A DNA stretch of 30,044 nt from Deltaproteobacteria bacterium (GTDB lineage Bacteria; Desulfobacterota; Dissulfuribacteria; Dissulfuribacterales; UBA3076): contig JALTHV010000134.1 of NCBI GenBank assembly GCA_027004315.1, forward strand, positions 1-30,044, written 5' to 3'. The notes below the pieces were generated by a model. The model was given only the letters and a program-made list of their open reading frames with translations. It was not told the DNA's origin and searched no databases. Made by a program: the position numbers and the translations under genes. Shown here piece after piece: positions 1 through 8,125 of the stretch; the first letter of the stretch is position 1; every line of letters begins with the position of its first letter.

Positions 1-18
1 AGAACTAGAGGACAAAAA

Positions 19-1683
19 ATGCGTATCAGAGTACAGAGGGCCATAGAGGAGGCCTTTAGAGAGGCCGTTGCTGATGGGGTATTCCCTGACATACCTATAC
101 CGGCATCACATCAAGTTGTATTCCCAAAGCAGGAGGCCTTTGGCGATTTCGCCAGCAATCTAGGCCTGGTACTTGCTTCCAGGGCCAGGAGATCTCCCAG
201 AGACCTGGCGAATTATCTGGCTCAAAGGTTAGGGGCCAATCCATTATTCGATAAAGTTGAGGTGGCAGGACCTGGATTCCTCAATCTATCTATAGCCTCT
301 ATCTGGTGGCAGAAAAATTTGTACACCATGTGGGAAGCAGGAGATTCCTATGGCAACTCCGATGTAGGCAGTGGCCGTCGGGTACAGGTAGAATTTGTGA
401 GCGCCAATCCGACAGGGCCCTTACATGTAGGCCATGGTAGAGGTGCAGCCGTGGGAGATTCCCTTGCAAGGGTATTAAAGGCCGCGGGTTTTGATATTGA
501 AAAGGAGTACTATATTAATGATGTAGGGAATCAGATGAAGACCCTTGGTTCATCTGTCTATCTACGTTATCTGGAGCATTTTGGCCGTGAAGTCGCATTT
601 CCAGAGAACTATTATCAGGGAGACTATATCCGGGACATCGCCTTGGATATTGCCTCAAAGGAGGGGGATAGATACCTGGATGTCCCTCTGGAGTCCTGCC
701 TGAATTTTTTTATTGATACGGCTGTCAAGTCTATATCTTATGGTATCCATAAAGATCTTCGGGAATTCGGGGTCCATTTTGATAACTGGTTCAGCGAAAA
801 GATCCTCCATGAGAGTGGGTTGTTAGACAGGACTATATCGGAGCTGCAGGATAAAGGATATATATATGAAGAAAACGGGGCATTGTGGTTCAGGACCAGC
901 GACCTAGGAGATGAAAAAGACAGGGTAGTCAGACGTTCAAACGGAATTTTCACTTACTTTGCCTCAGATATAGCCTATCACAGGCACAAGCTGGAGAGGG
1001 GATATGACCTCCTGGTAGACATCTGGGGTGCTGATCACCACGGATATGTGCCGAGGGTAAAGGCTGCAATCAAGGCCCAGGGCTATCCGGAAGATAGACT
1101 TCGGGTCCTCCTTGTGCAGTTGGTCAACCTTATGGAAGGCGGGAGGCCTGCGGCTATGTCAACCAGGGCAGGAGAGTTTGTGACCCTGCGCGAGGTATTA
1201 GATGATGTAGGCAGGGATGCCGCCAGGTTTATGTTCCTGACCCGAAGGTGCGACAGTCATCTGGACTTTGACCTGGAGCTGGCCAAGAGCCAGAGTCAGG
1301 AGAATCCTGTCTACTATGTACAGTATGCCCATGCCAGGATTTCAAGTGTCTTCAGAAAGGCAAAAGATGAGGGTATCTCCCCCGCAGAGCCCAGCCATAT
1401 AGATGTCTCGCTCCTCAGCACCCCGGAGGAGATCAATCTCTTGAAACAGTTGGATCTATTTCCCCGTCTGGTGGCTGACAGTGCCCTTGCCCTTGAGCCG
1501 TACCGTATCAGCTATTATCTCACTGAATTGGCAGGTCAGTTGCATGCCTATTATAATCGGCATCGCTTCGTCAGTAGCGATCCGGACTTGACCCAGGCCC
1601 GGCTCCTCTTGGCAGAGGTGACAAGGAGGGTACTTCGCAAAGGCCTGGGGTTGTTGGGAGTATCTGCCCCTGAAAGGTTGTAA
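19..1683 (+). CDS. argS: Arginyl-tRNA synthetase
   Basis: Class Ia aminoacyl-tRNA synthetase that charges tRNA-Arg with arginine in the cytoplasm. The 554-aa length is usual for bacterial ArgS. An N-terminal Arg-N additional domain covers about residues 1-90. The HIGH-type signature HVGHG is at 136-140. The degenerate KMSKS region typical of ArgS reads MSTR at about 380-383, and the C-terminal DALR anticodon-binding domain ends in GLGLLGVSAPERL. The ATG has a purine-rich AGAGGA just upstream, and the frame fills the window from near base 1, so the start is probably right although little upstream sequence is visible. It heads a plus-strand group with a SPOR protein, argA, secA and argJ, and a miniature inverted-repeat element lies 36 bp beyond its stop. 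Identification is by family motifs and is very secure. Confidence 0.97.
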   Translation: MRIRVQRAIEEAFREAVADGVFPDIPIPASHQVVFPKQEAFGDFASNLGLVLASRARRSPRDLANYLAQRLGANPLFDKVEVAGPGFLNLSIASIWWQKNLYTMWEAGDSYGNSDVGSGRRVQVEFVSANPTGPLHVGHGRGAAVGDSLARVLKAAGFDIEKEYYINDVGNQMKTLGSSVYLRYLEHFGREVAFPENYYQGDYIRDIALDIASKEGDRYLDVPLESCLNFFIDTAVKSISYGIHKDLREFGVHFDNWFSEKILHESGLLDRTISELQDKGYIYEENGALWFRTSDLGDEKDRVVRRSNGIFTYFASDIAYHRHKLERGYDLLVDIWGADHHGYVPRVKAAIKAQGYPEDRLRVLLVQLVNLMEGGRPAAMSTRAGEFVTLREVLDDVGRDAARFMFLTRRCDSHLDFDLELAKSQSQENPVYYVQYAHARISSVFRKAKDEGISPAEPSHIDVSLLSTPEEINLLKQLDLFPRLVADSALALEPYRISYYLTELAGQLHAYYNRHRFVSSDPDLTQARLLLAEVTRRVLRKGLGLLGVSAPERL

Positions 1684-1711
1684 TTTTTTATTTAGATCGC
1701 ATATTCTGAAA

Positions 1712-1931
1712 ATGGTCAAGTAACTTCTCAATAAGTTCTGGCGTAACCGTTCGCGTCTCCGGCCAGCGGTAGCTTTTTTCAGGGTTTCAGTGCGGATTAA
1801 TGGGCAGAGTGCCTTGATCTTGTGCATCAAGCGATGCTCCTGAAACCCTGAAAAAAGCTACCGCTGGCCGGGGGGAATATGATCGGTTACCAAAAATAAT
1901 GCCCCAACTTATTGAGAAGTTACATGGTCAA
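1712..1931. repeat. Miniature inverted-repeat element (A ends, B core) with 8-bp target duplication
   Basis: The element proper is 1720-1923 (204 bp). Its ends are GTAACTTCTCAATAAGTT and the exact inverted copy AACTTATTGAGAAGTTAC, and it is flanked on both sides by ATGGTCAA (1712-1719 and 1924-1931). Inside lie perfect 32-bp inverted arms (1759-1790 and 1840-1871) around a 49-nt loop that holds a small hairpin, GCATC-AAGC-GATGC. The outer ends are type A. The left inner end GTAACCGTTCGC is type B, whereas the right inner end GATCGGTTACCAAAAAT matches the type C/A boundary at 15691-15706, so the copy is a mosaic. It separates argS from the SPOR gene and ends 22 bp before the latter's start. 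Perfect terminal repeats plus a perfect 8-bp duplication mark a transposition event; no ORF inside looks real. Confidence 0.93.
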
Positions 1932-1945
1932 TATAGGAGTTAGAG

Positions 1946-2602
1946 ATGAGCCGAACCAGCGGAAAAAACCAAAAGATACAGTTCCAGATGGGGTGGGGTG
2001 GACTTGCTGGCCTGGCCTTTGCCAGTATCTGTGTCCTTTTGTGGGTATTTGTCTTGGGATTTTGGGTTGGTCAGAAACTAGTTGGGCGTGATCAGCATGA
2101 GCTGCATCAAATTCCACCTATTACAGATGCGGTCCCCAAGTCTGGGGACCTAACCCCTTCCCCTGCGGGGAATATGGAGGTACCAAAGATATCTGAGCCC
2201 TCCACCAAGAATATCAAGGAGGAGAGACTTACACCATCCACTTCCCCTGGGTCTGGGGAAGGCGTGCAGATGGGATCAAGAGACAAGGCGGTCACAGAAA
2301 AAGACCATGCTGCAGACAATAAGGGACCTAATCAGGAGGGCAAGGCGCAGAAAAAGGGCAGATATTTTGTACTACAAATAGCCTCCTACAGGGGAAGAGA
2401 GCGGGCAGATAGAGAATACAGGAGATGGAGAGATAAGGGCTATCGTATGGAGATAAGGAAGGTCGATTTGGGACCCAATAAGGGGATCTGGTACCGGGTC
2501 TATCTTGGGCGGTTCCATTCCCTTCAGCAGGCCATCACCTCTTCAAAAAAAATGGCCAAAAAAAATGGCCTGATGTCTTATGTGGTACCATTAGATGAGT
2601 AA
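1946..2602 (+). CDS. Membrane-anchored SPOR-domain protein
   Basis: A 218-aa bitopic inner-membrane protein with a short cytoplasmic N-terminus, one transmembrane segment at about residues 19-43 (rich in L, V, W, F), a low-complexity Pro/Ser/Lys linker, and a C-terminal SPOR domain at about 138-218 (RYFVLQIASYRGRERAD... WYRVYLGRF). SPOR domains bind glycan strands lacking stem peptides at the division septum (established for the family), so a role in peptidoglycan or cell division is inferred. TAGGAG lies about 7 bp before the ATG. The stop overlaps the next gene's start (2595), which implies translational coupling. An argS-adjacent SPOR gene is common in deltaproteobacteria. The specific function is unknown. 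Confidence 0.85.
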   Translation: MSRTSGKNQKIQFQMGWGGLAGLAFASICVLLWVFVLGFWVGQKLVGRDQHELHQIPPITDAVPKSGDLTPSPAGNMEVPKISEPSTKNIKEERLTPSTSPGSGEGVQMGSRDKAVTEKDHAADNKGPNQEGKAQKKGRYFVLQIASYRGRERADREYRRWRDKGYRMEIRKVDLGPNKGIWYRVYLGRFHSLQQAITSSKKMAKKNGLMSYVVPLDE

Positions 2603-3062
2603 AATATCAATGATGCGCAAGGCCAATATATCGGATGTAAAGTCCATCCATGCCCTACTGATGCATTTTGCAGATAAGGGTCTACTGTTGCCACGTTCTC
2701 TCAGTGAGATATATGACCATCTGCGGGACTATACGCTGTTTGAGGACACTGATGGAGATATAGTGGCTACCGTGGCCCTAAGTATATGTTGGGAAGACCT
2801 GGCTGAGGTAAGGTCTCTGGCAGTACAGGAATACCATCAGATGCATGGCATAGGGAGGCAACTGGTAGAGCACTGCCTTTCAGAGGCCCGTAGCCTTGGT
2901 GTCCATCGGGTCTTTACCCTCACGTATCAGCCGGATTTTTTTGAAAAATTAGGATTCAGACTCGTGGATAAGGCAATTCTTCCACAGAAAGTCTGGGCAG
3001 ATTGTATAAAGTGTCCAAAGTTTCCAGATTGTGATGAAATAGCACTGCTTATGGAGCTCTAA
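2595..3062 (+). CDS. argA: GNAT N-acetyltransferase, short N-acetylglutamate synthase type
   Basis: A 155-aa GNAT-fold acetyltransferase. The acetyl-CoA loop is around residues 78-91 (QEYHQMHGIGRQLV, of the Q-x-x-x-G-x-G type), followed by the FFEKLGF motif. The tail LPQKVWADCIKCPKF with PDCDEIAL is characteristic of the stand-alone short ArgA group, which makes N-acetylglutamate for arginine synthesis without the amino-acid-kinase domain. The neighbours support this: argJ follows secA about 2.5 kb downstream and argS lies upstream. The ATG overlaps the SPOR gene stop by 8 bp; in-frame ATGs at 2610 and 2613 are alternative starts. The enzyme would supply the first acetylglutamate while ArgJ recycles the acetyl group. 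The exact substrate is inferred from the family. Confidence 0.82.
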   Translation: MSKISMMRKANISDVKSIHALLMHFADKGLLLPRSLSEIYDHLRDYTLFEDTDGDIVATVALSICWEDLAEVRSLAVQEYHQMHGIGRQLVEHCLSEARSLGVHRVFTLTYQPDFFEKLGFRLVDKAILPQKVWADCIKCPKFPDCDEIALLMEL

Positions 3063-3066
3063 TTAT

Positions 3067-5613
3067 ATGATTGGTAGTTTAGTTTCAAAGGTATTTGGTA
3101 CCAAGCATGAGAGGGAAGTCAAAAAACTGAGGCCTATTGTAGAGCGCATAAACTCCCTTGAGCCAGGAATAAAGGCCCTGTCTGACGCAGAGCTCAAGGC
3201 AAAGACCCCTGAATTCAGAGAACGGTTTGAAAGGGGAGAGTCCCTGGACAAATTACTTCCAGAGACCTTCGCAGTGACAAGAGAGGCAGCCCGGAGGGTG
3301 TTGGGACTCAGGCCCTATGATGTCCAGCTTGTAGGTGGAATCGTACTCCACCAGGGCAAGATTGCCGAGATGAAGACCGGCGAAGGAAAGACCCTGGTGG
3401 CCACGATGCCTGTTTACCTGAATGCCCTTACTGGGCGCGGGGTCCATGTAGTCACTGTCAACGACTATCTGGCTACCCGTGACTCAGAGTGGATGGGGCA
3501 GATATACCGCTTTCTTGGTCTGGATGTAGGGCTGATAGTCCATGGGCTTGAGGATGCAGAGCGCAAGGCAGCATATGGGGCCGATGTGACCTATGGCACC
3601 AACAATGAGTTTGGATTTGACTACCTCAGAGACAACATGAAATACTCGCTGGAGGACATGGTCCAGCGGGAATTTTACTATGTCATAGTAGACGAAGTAG
3701 ACAGCATCCTTATTGATGAGGCCCGGACCCCCCTGATCATTTCCGGCCCGTCTGAAGAGTCTACAGGCCTCTACTACAGGGTCAATCGAATCGCTCCACA
3801 CCTGAAGAGAGACGTCCATTATACAGTAGACGAAAAGGCCAGGACTGCCAGCCTGACTGAAGAGGGCGTGACAGAGTGTGAGAAGCTCTTAAAAGTGAAA
3901 AACCTCTATGACCCTATTCAGGCTGAACTCCTTCATTATGTGCAACAGGCCCTCAAGGCCCATGCCCTGTTTAAGAAGGATGTGGACTATATAGTCAAAG
4001 ACGGTCAGGTAGTTATAGTTGACGAATTCACGGGCCGCCTTATGCCTGGGAGACGTTACAGTGACGGGCTGCACCAGGCACTTGAGGCCAAGGAAGGGGT
4101 AAAGATAGAGAGTGAGAACCAGACACTGGCCTCCATAACCTTTCAGAACTTTTTCCGTATGTATGAGAAGCTCTCTGGCATGACTGGCACCGCCGATACA
4201 GAGGCAGGGGAATTCTACGAGATCTATAAACTGCAAGTAGTGGTGATCCCCACTCATGAGCCCATGATCCGCAAGGACTATCCTGATGTAGTCTTTAGGA
4301 CAGAGGCTGAAAAATTCGAGGCCGTGGTCAGAGAGATAAAATCTCTTCATGACCAGGGCCGTCCTGTCCTGGTAGGCACCTCCAGTGTGGATAATTCCGA
4401 ACGGCTTTCAAAGATGTTGAAGCCTATAGGGATCAAACATGAGGTCCTGAATGCAAAGCATCATGAAAAAGAGGCAGAAATCATAGCCCATGCAGGAGAG
4501 AGGGGCCGGGTTACCATTGCCACCAATATGGCCGGGCGAGGCACAGATATAGTCCTGGGCGAGGGGGTAGCCGAATTAGGCGGGTTACACATCCTTGGTA
4601 CGGAACGCCACGATTCAAGGCGGGTAGATAACCAGCTAAGAGGACGAGCCGGCCGCCAGGGTGACCTCGGTTCTTCCAGGTTTTATCTGTCATTGGAAGA
4701 TGACCTCCTACGTATCTTTGGATCAGATCGTATCTCCGGTATCATGAATAAACTTGGGATGAAAAAAGGAGAGCCTATAGAGCACTCTATGCTGTCCAAG
4801 GCCATTGAGAACGCCCAACGAAAGGTTGAGGGCCAGAATTTCGAGATCAGGAAGCACCTCCTCGATTATGACGACGTCATGAACAAGCAGAGGGAAGTGA
4901 TCTACAGGCAGAGGAAACAGATATTGGCCGGTGAGAGCCTGAGGGAGGATCTCCAGGACTTTATTGACGATATAGCGGCAAACCTGGTGGAGATCTACAC
5001 GGACAAAAAGAAGTCCCCGGAAGAGTGGGACTGGAAATCCCTGGAAGAACGTATCCTTGGAGAGTTCGGTATTCGACTGGATATCTCTCAGGAGGAGAGG
5101 CAAGAGCTTGATCCAGAGACCCTGGAGGAGATAATAGCCAAATCTGCGAAACAGGCCTATGAGACGCAGATGACCCGATTTGGGAAGGAAGATATGGCCA
5201 ATGTAGAGAGGTTGATAATCCTCCAGACCCTGGATGACCTCTGGAAGGATCATCTCCTCAATATGGATCATTTAAGAGAAGGCATAGGGCTGAGGGGCTA
5301 TGGACAGAAGGATCCCCTCCAGGAGTACAGGCGCGAGGGCTATGACATGTTTATGGCCATGATCCAGCGCTTTCGAGAAAAGACTATAAGCCTTCTGCTC
5401 CGGGTAAGGCCTATCCAGGAGAGCGAGGCCGAAGACCTGGAAGCCCGCCGCAAGCAACAGCAAAGGAAGATAAATTACAGCCGTGGTGAATCTGACGGTG
5501 AGGGTGATAACAAGCCAAAGACCGTAAGGCGTAAGGGGAAGAAGATAGGTCGTAACGATCCGTGTCCCTGTGGCAGTGGAAAGAAGTATAAAAAATGTTG
5601 CGGAAGGAAATGA
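3067..5613 (+). CDS. secA: Protein translocase ATPase SecA
   Basis: ATP-driven motor that pushes preproteins through SecYEG at the inner membrane. It is 848 aa, the normal length. Walker A is MKTGEGKT at 102-109 and the DEAD-type Walker B is DEVD at 209-212. The preprotein cross-linking region and helicase motif MAGRGTDIVLGEGV follow. The C-terminal zinc-binding SEC-C motif has C833, C835, C844 and C845, and this region also binds SecB and phospholipid. The start is 4 bp after the argA stop, so the two are probably cotranscribed, and the stop overlaps the argJ ATG as ATGA. Nothing is missing or truncated. Identification is certain; the presence of secA between two arginine genes is the only unusual point. 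Confidence 0.98.
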   Translation: MIGSLVSKVFGTKHEREVKKLRPIVERINSLEPGIKALSDAELKAKTPEFRERFERGESLDKLLPETFAVTREAARRVLGLRPYDVQLVGGIVLHQGKIAEMKTGEGKTLVATMPVYLNALTGRGVHVVTVNDYLATRDSEWMGQIYRFLGLDVGLIVHGLEDAERKAAYGADVTYGTNNEFGFDYLRDNMKYSLEDMVQREFYYVIVDEVDSILIDEARTPLIISGPSEESTGLYYRVNRIAPHLKRDVHYTVDEKARTASLTEEGVTECEKLLKVKNLYDPIQAELLHYVQQALKAHALFKKDVDYIVKDGQVVIVDEFTGRLMPGRRYSDGLHQALEAKEGVKIESENQTLASITFQNFFRMYEKLSGMTGTADTEAGEFYEIYKLQVVVIPTHEPMIRKDYPDVVFRTEAEKFEAVVREIKSLHDQGRPVLVGTSSVDNSERLSKMLKPIGIKHEVLNAKHHEKEAEIIAHAGERGRVTIATNMAGRGTDIVLGEGVAELGGLHILGTERHDSRRVDNQLRGRAGRQGDLGSSRFYLSLEDDLLRIFGSDRISGIMNKLGMKKGEPIEHSMLSKAIENAQRKVEGQNFEIRKHLLDYDDVMNKQREVIYRQRKQILAGESLREDLQDFIDDIAANLVEIYTDKKKSPEEWDWKSLEERILGEFGIRLDISQEERQELDPETLEEIIAKSAKQAYETQMTRFGKEDMANVERLIILQTLDDLWKDHLLNMDHLREGIGLRGYGQKDPLQEYRREGYDMFMAMIQRFREKTISLLLRVRPIQESEAEDLEARRKQQQRKINYSRGESDGEGDNKPKTVRRKGKKIGRNDPCPCGSGKKYKKCCGRK

Positions 5614-6812
5614 CTTTTTTGGTCCCTGGTTTTGAGGGATCGGCCGTTGAGTCCGGCATCAGATATCGAGGACGCCTTGACCTGGGTCTCATTGCCTCTG
5701 CCGTCCCTGCCGCCCTGGCAGGGGTCTTTACCAGAAATGAAGTAAAGGCTGCCCCGGTCCTCGTTGGGATCGAGCGTCTCCATAAGGGCAGGCCCTATGC
5801 CAGGGCCATTGTGGTAAATAGCGGCAATGCAAATGCCTGTACAGGGCCTGAGGGGATAGCCCATGTCCATGAAATCCATGGCCTTGCGGCCAAGGAAATG
5901 GGCATAAATCCTGAGGAGATAATGTCCTCTTCGACTGGGGTAATTGGTGAGCCCCTCCCCATGGATCGGATAAGAAGGGCCATGCCGGCACTTGTAGCCG
6001 GCCTTTCTGATAATGCCCTGGACTGTGTGGCAGATGCCATCCTTACAACGGACACGGTCCGGAAGACCGCTATAAGACACCTTGACATATGTGGTATAGA
6101 TATAACCATAGCCGGCATGGCAAAGGGCGCCGGCATGATAGGACCCAATATGGGACTACCCAGGGCCACCATGCTCTCCTTCATCCTGTCGGATGCAGTC
6201 GTAGATCCAGCCTGGTGGCAGGTCATAGTTGAAGAGGCCGTATCAGACTCCTTTAACCAGATCATAATAGATGGGGACACCAGCACCAATGATACACTTT
6301 TGGCCCTGGCGAATGGCCTTGCCGGAAATCCCATAATTAATGGAAATAGGCATGGTCAGCTATTCAAGGCGGTACTGGAGGACCTGTTCCAGGACCTTGC
6401 CCATCAGCTTGTAAGGGGCGGTGAAGGTGTCACCAAATGTGTAACTATTCGGGTAGAAGGGGCAAGGAACAGAGATGAGGCAGACAAGATAGCTCGAACT
6501 GTGGCCAAATCACCACTTGTGAAGACTGCCTTTTTCGGCGAAGATCCCAACTGGGGTAGGATACTTGCGGCAGCAGGCCGGGCAGGTTTCCCTATGGACC
6601 AGAGATTGATTGAGTTGGCCTTTAATGACGTCACGATCGTAAAAGGGGGCATAGGTGTAGGTAAAGAGGCCGAGGAACAGGCCAAAGAGGCCATGGCCGC
6701 TGAAGAATTCTCTGTCACTCTGGACCTGGGGCTGGGAAAAGCCAGGGCCCAGGTCCTGGCCAGCGACCTTTCAGGTGATTACGTACGTATCAATGCAGAT
6801 TATCGCAGTTAA
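5610..6812 (+). CDS. argJ: Glutamate N-acetyltransferase / amino-acid acetyltransferase ArgJ
   Basis: Transfers the acetyl group from N-acetylornithine to glutamate (the cyclic arginine pathway), and in bifunctional forms also from acetyl-CoA. As an Ntn-type enzyme it self-cleaves before a conserved Thr in the ATML motif. Here ATML begins just before the Thr codon at 6168-6170, preceded by AKGAGMIGPNM. Four extra residues, GLPR, sit between PNM and ATML, where the family motif as I know it runs on directly. The C-terminal half carries the usual GKPLV-like KSPLVKTAFFGEDPNWGRIL block and the YVRINADYRS end. The start at 5610 gives an ATGA overlap with secA and 400 aa, and the family's usual short N-terminus; ATG 5595 would add five residues. 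Strong family match. Confidence 0.93.
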   Translation: MTFLVPGFEGSAVESGIRYRGRLDLGLIASAVPAALAGVFTRNEVKAAPVLVGIERLHKGRPYARAIVVNSGNANACTGPEGIAHVHEIHGLAAKEMGINPEEIMSSSTGVIGEPLPMDRIRRAMPALVAGLSDNALDCVADAILTTDTVRKTAIRHLDICGIDITIAGMAKGAGMIGPNMGLPRATMLSFILSDAVVDPAWWQVIVEEAVSDSFNQIIIDGDTSTNDTLLALANGLAGNPIINGNRHGQLFKAVLEDLFQDLAHQLVRGGEGVTKCVTIRVEGARNRDEADKIARTVAKSPLVKTAFFGEDPNWGRILAAAGRAGFPMDQRLIELAFNDVTIVKGGIGVGKEAEEQAKEAMAAEEFSVTLDLGLGKARAQVLASDLSGDYVRINADYRS

Positions 6813-6827
6813 TTTCAAAAGAAAAAT

Positions 6828-7862
6828 ATGATATCCTTGTTTGAGAAGAGTCTTCTTCATGCCCTGATGATTACCGGCTTCGTCTTCATGATGATGCTGG
6901 TGATTGAGTATGTAAACGTCCTTACCAGGGGGCTGTGGCAGCGAGAGCTGCATGCCAGTCGTATAAAGCAGTATCTGCTGGCCAGTTTTTTGGGGGCAAC
7001 TCCTGGCTGCCTTGGGGCCTTTGCGGCAGTGGCCCTCTATTCCCACAGGGTATTTACTATGGGGGCCTTGGTGGCTGCCATGATCTCCACCAGTGGCGAT
7101 GAATCCTTTGTCATGCTGTCCATGTTTCCCCAAAAGGCCCTGCTACTCTTCTTTATCCTCTTTGTTATAGGTATAATAGCAGGTTTTCTGACAGATCTAT
7201 TGCTTGGGGGAAAAGCGATCAACCAATCCGGATGCCGACAAAAATTTGAATTCCATGAAGAAGAGGCATGCCACTGCCTCCTCAGTTGGGAATCCATCAA
7301 GAGGCAATGGGAGCATTGCTCTATGGCCCGAGGGGTACTGACCGTTACACTGGCACTGTTTATTTTCGGGATACTTAGCGGCAACCTGGGACCGCCAGTA
7401 TGGAACTGGATCAGGGGTACTCTCCTCCTGGTCTCATTGATAGCACTCTTTATTGTGGCTACAGTACCAGAGCACTTTCTGGAAGAGCACCTATGGGAAC
7501 ATATAGCAAAGGTCCATGTCCCGCGGGTATTTTTATGGACCTTAGGGGCATTATTCCTAATGCACATTCTGGTGGATCAGCTCCATCTTAAAGCCTGGAT
7601 GCAGGCTAACCAGTTGATCCTTATGGTATCTGCCTGCCTGATAGGGATTATACCGGAGTCCGGTCCACATTTGATATTTACTACCCTGTTTGCCGAACAT
7701 GCCATACCTTTCAGTATCCTATTGGCAAGCTCTGTGGTGCAGGACGGTCATGGCATGCTACCTCTGCTTGCAGAGTCTCGCCTGGACTTTATCAAGATCA
7801 AGGGGATCAATTTTTTTGTAGGACTCTTTGTAGGGCTGGTAGGTTATTGGGGAGGCTGGTAG
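6828..7862 (+). CDS. Putative 10TM heavy-metal / manganese exporter-like permease
   Basis: A 344-aa polytopic inner-membrane protein with about nine or ten hydrophobic segments (roughly residues 10-32, 45-65, 72-92, 103-126, 165-190, 197-216, 229-248, 255-272, 282-300 and 318-342). Two related blocks, PGCLGAF/GDESFVM in the first half and PESGPHLIFTTL/VQDGHGMLPLLAESR in the second, are typical of the family often annotated as putative arsenic efflux or manganese transporter (the ArsP_2-like 10TM group). A His/Cys-containing cytoplasmic loop (HEEEACHC, near 140) may bind metal. It begins 15 bp after argJ and likely ends this operon. The transported ion is unknown and the family assignment is from memory of its motifs. 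Confidence 0.72.
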   Translation: MISLFEKSLLHALMITGFVFMMMLVIEYVNVLTRGLWQRELHASRIKQYLLASFLGATPGCLGAFAAVALYSHRVFTMGALVAAMISTSGDESFVMLSMFPQKALLLFFILFVIGIIAGFLTDLLLGGKAINQSGCRQKFEFHEEEACHCLLSWESIKRQWEHCSMARGVLTVTLALFIFGILSGNLGPPVWNWIRGTLLLVSLIALFIVATVPEHFLEEHLWEHIAKVHVPRVFLWTLGALFLMHILVDQLHLKAWMQANQLILMVSACLIGIIPESGPHLIFTTLFAEHAIPFSILLASSVVQDGHGMLPLLAESRLDFIKIKGINFFVGLFVGLVGYWGGW

Positions 7863-7881
7863 GGTCTTCGTTCAGACACTA

Positions 7882-8069
7882 ATTAGAGTGTAACCGTTCA
7901 CATTCCCCCCGGCCAGCAGCAGCCTTTTGAAGGATTTCAGGAGCATCGCCTGATGCACAATATCAGGGCACTCTGCCGATTAATCCGCACTGAAACCCTT
8001 CAAAATGCTACCGCTGGCCGGGGACATGGACGGTTCAACAGGAGGGGGTGTGAGCGGTTACATTAGAGT
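7882..8069. repeat. Type B miniature inverted-repeat element with perfect 8-bp target duplication
   Basis: The element is 7890-8061 (172 bp). It starts GTAACCGTTCACATTCCCC and ends GGGGGTGTGAGCGGTTAC, and is flanked by ATTAGAGT on both sides (7882-7889, 8062-8069). It has the long GGCCAGC...GCTGGCC stem and, read on the minus strand, is collinear with the copy at 26082-26254, including an internal CTCCTGTTG... subterminal segment. The stem is less perfect than in the copy at 1720. It lies between the permease gene and manC and abuts a short tandem repeat. Confidence 0.93.
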
Positions 8070-8095
8070 AATCCGTGTAATCTGCATAATCTGTG
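8069..8095. repeat. Three tandem 9-bp units (TAATCYGYR)
   Basis: Units TAATCCGTG, TAATCTGCA and TAATCTGTG follow each other without gaps directly after the right target duplication of the upstream element; the first T is shared with it. Similar TAATCCGTG-type intergenic strings occur in many environmental genomes; their role is unknown to me. It lies about 30 bp before the manC ATG, close enough to fall in the leader or promoter of manC. Confidence 0.6.
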
Positions 8096-8125
8096 GATCA
8101 AAAAATATAAGTAGGGATAATAATT

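Noticed and set aside
1456..1830. Minus-strand frame of 124 codons running from argS into the element.
   Set aside because: It is antisense to a secure core gene and its start comes from the repeat; a similar frame (MMHKI...) recurs at 26013-26195 only because the repeat recurs.
1840..1871. The long stem of the element considered as a rho-independent terminator for argS.
   Set aside because: No T run follows on either strand and the loop is 49 nt; it could still slow transcription but the sequence does not show a classical terminator.
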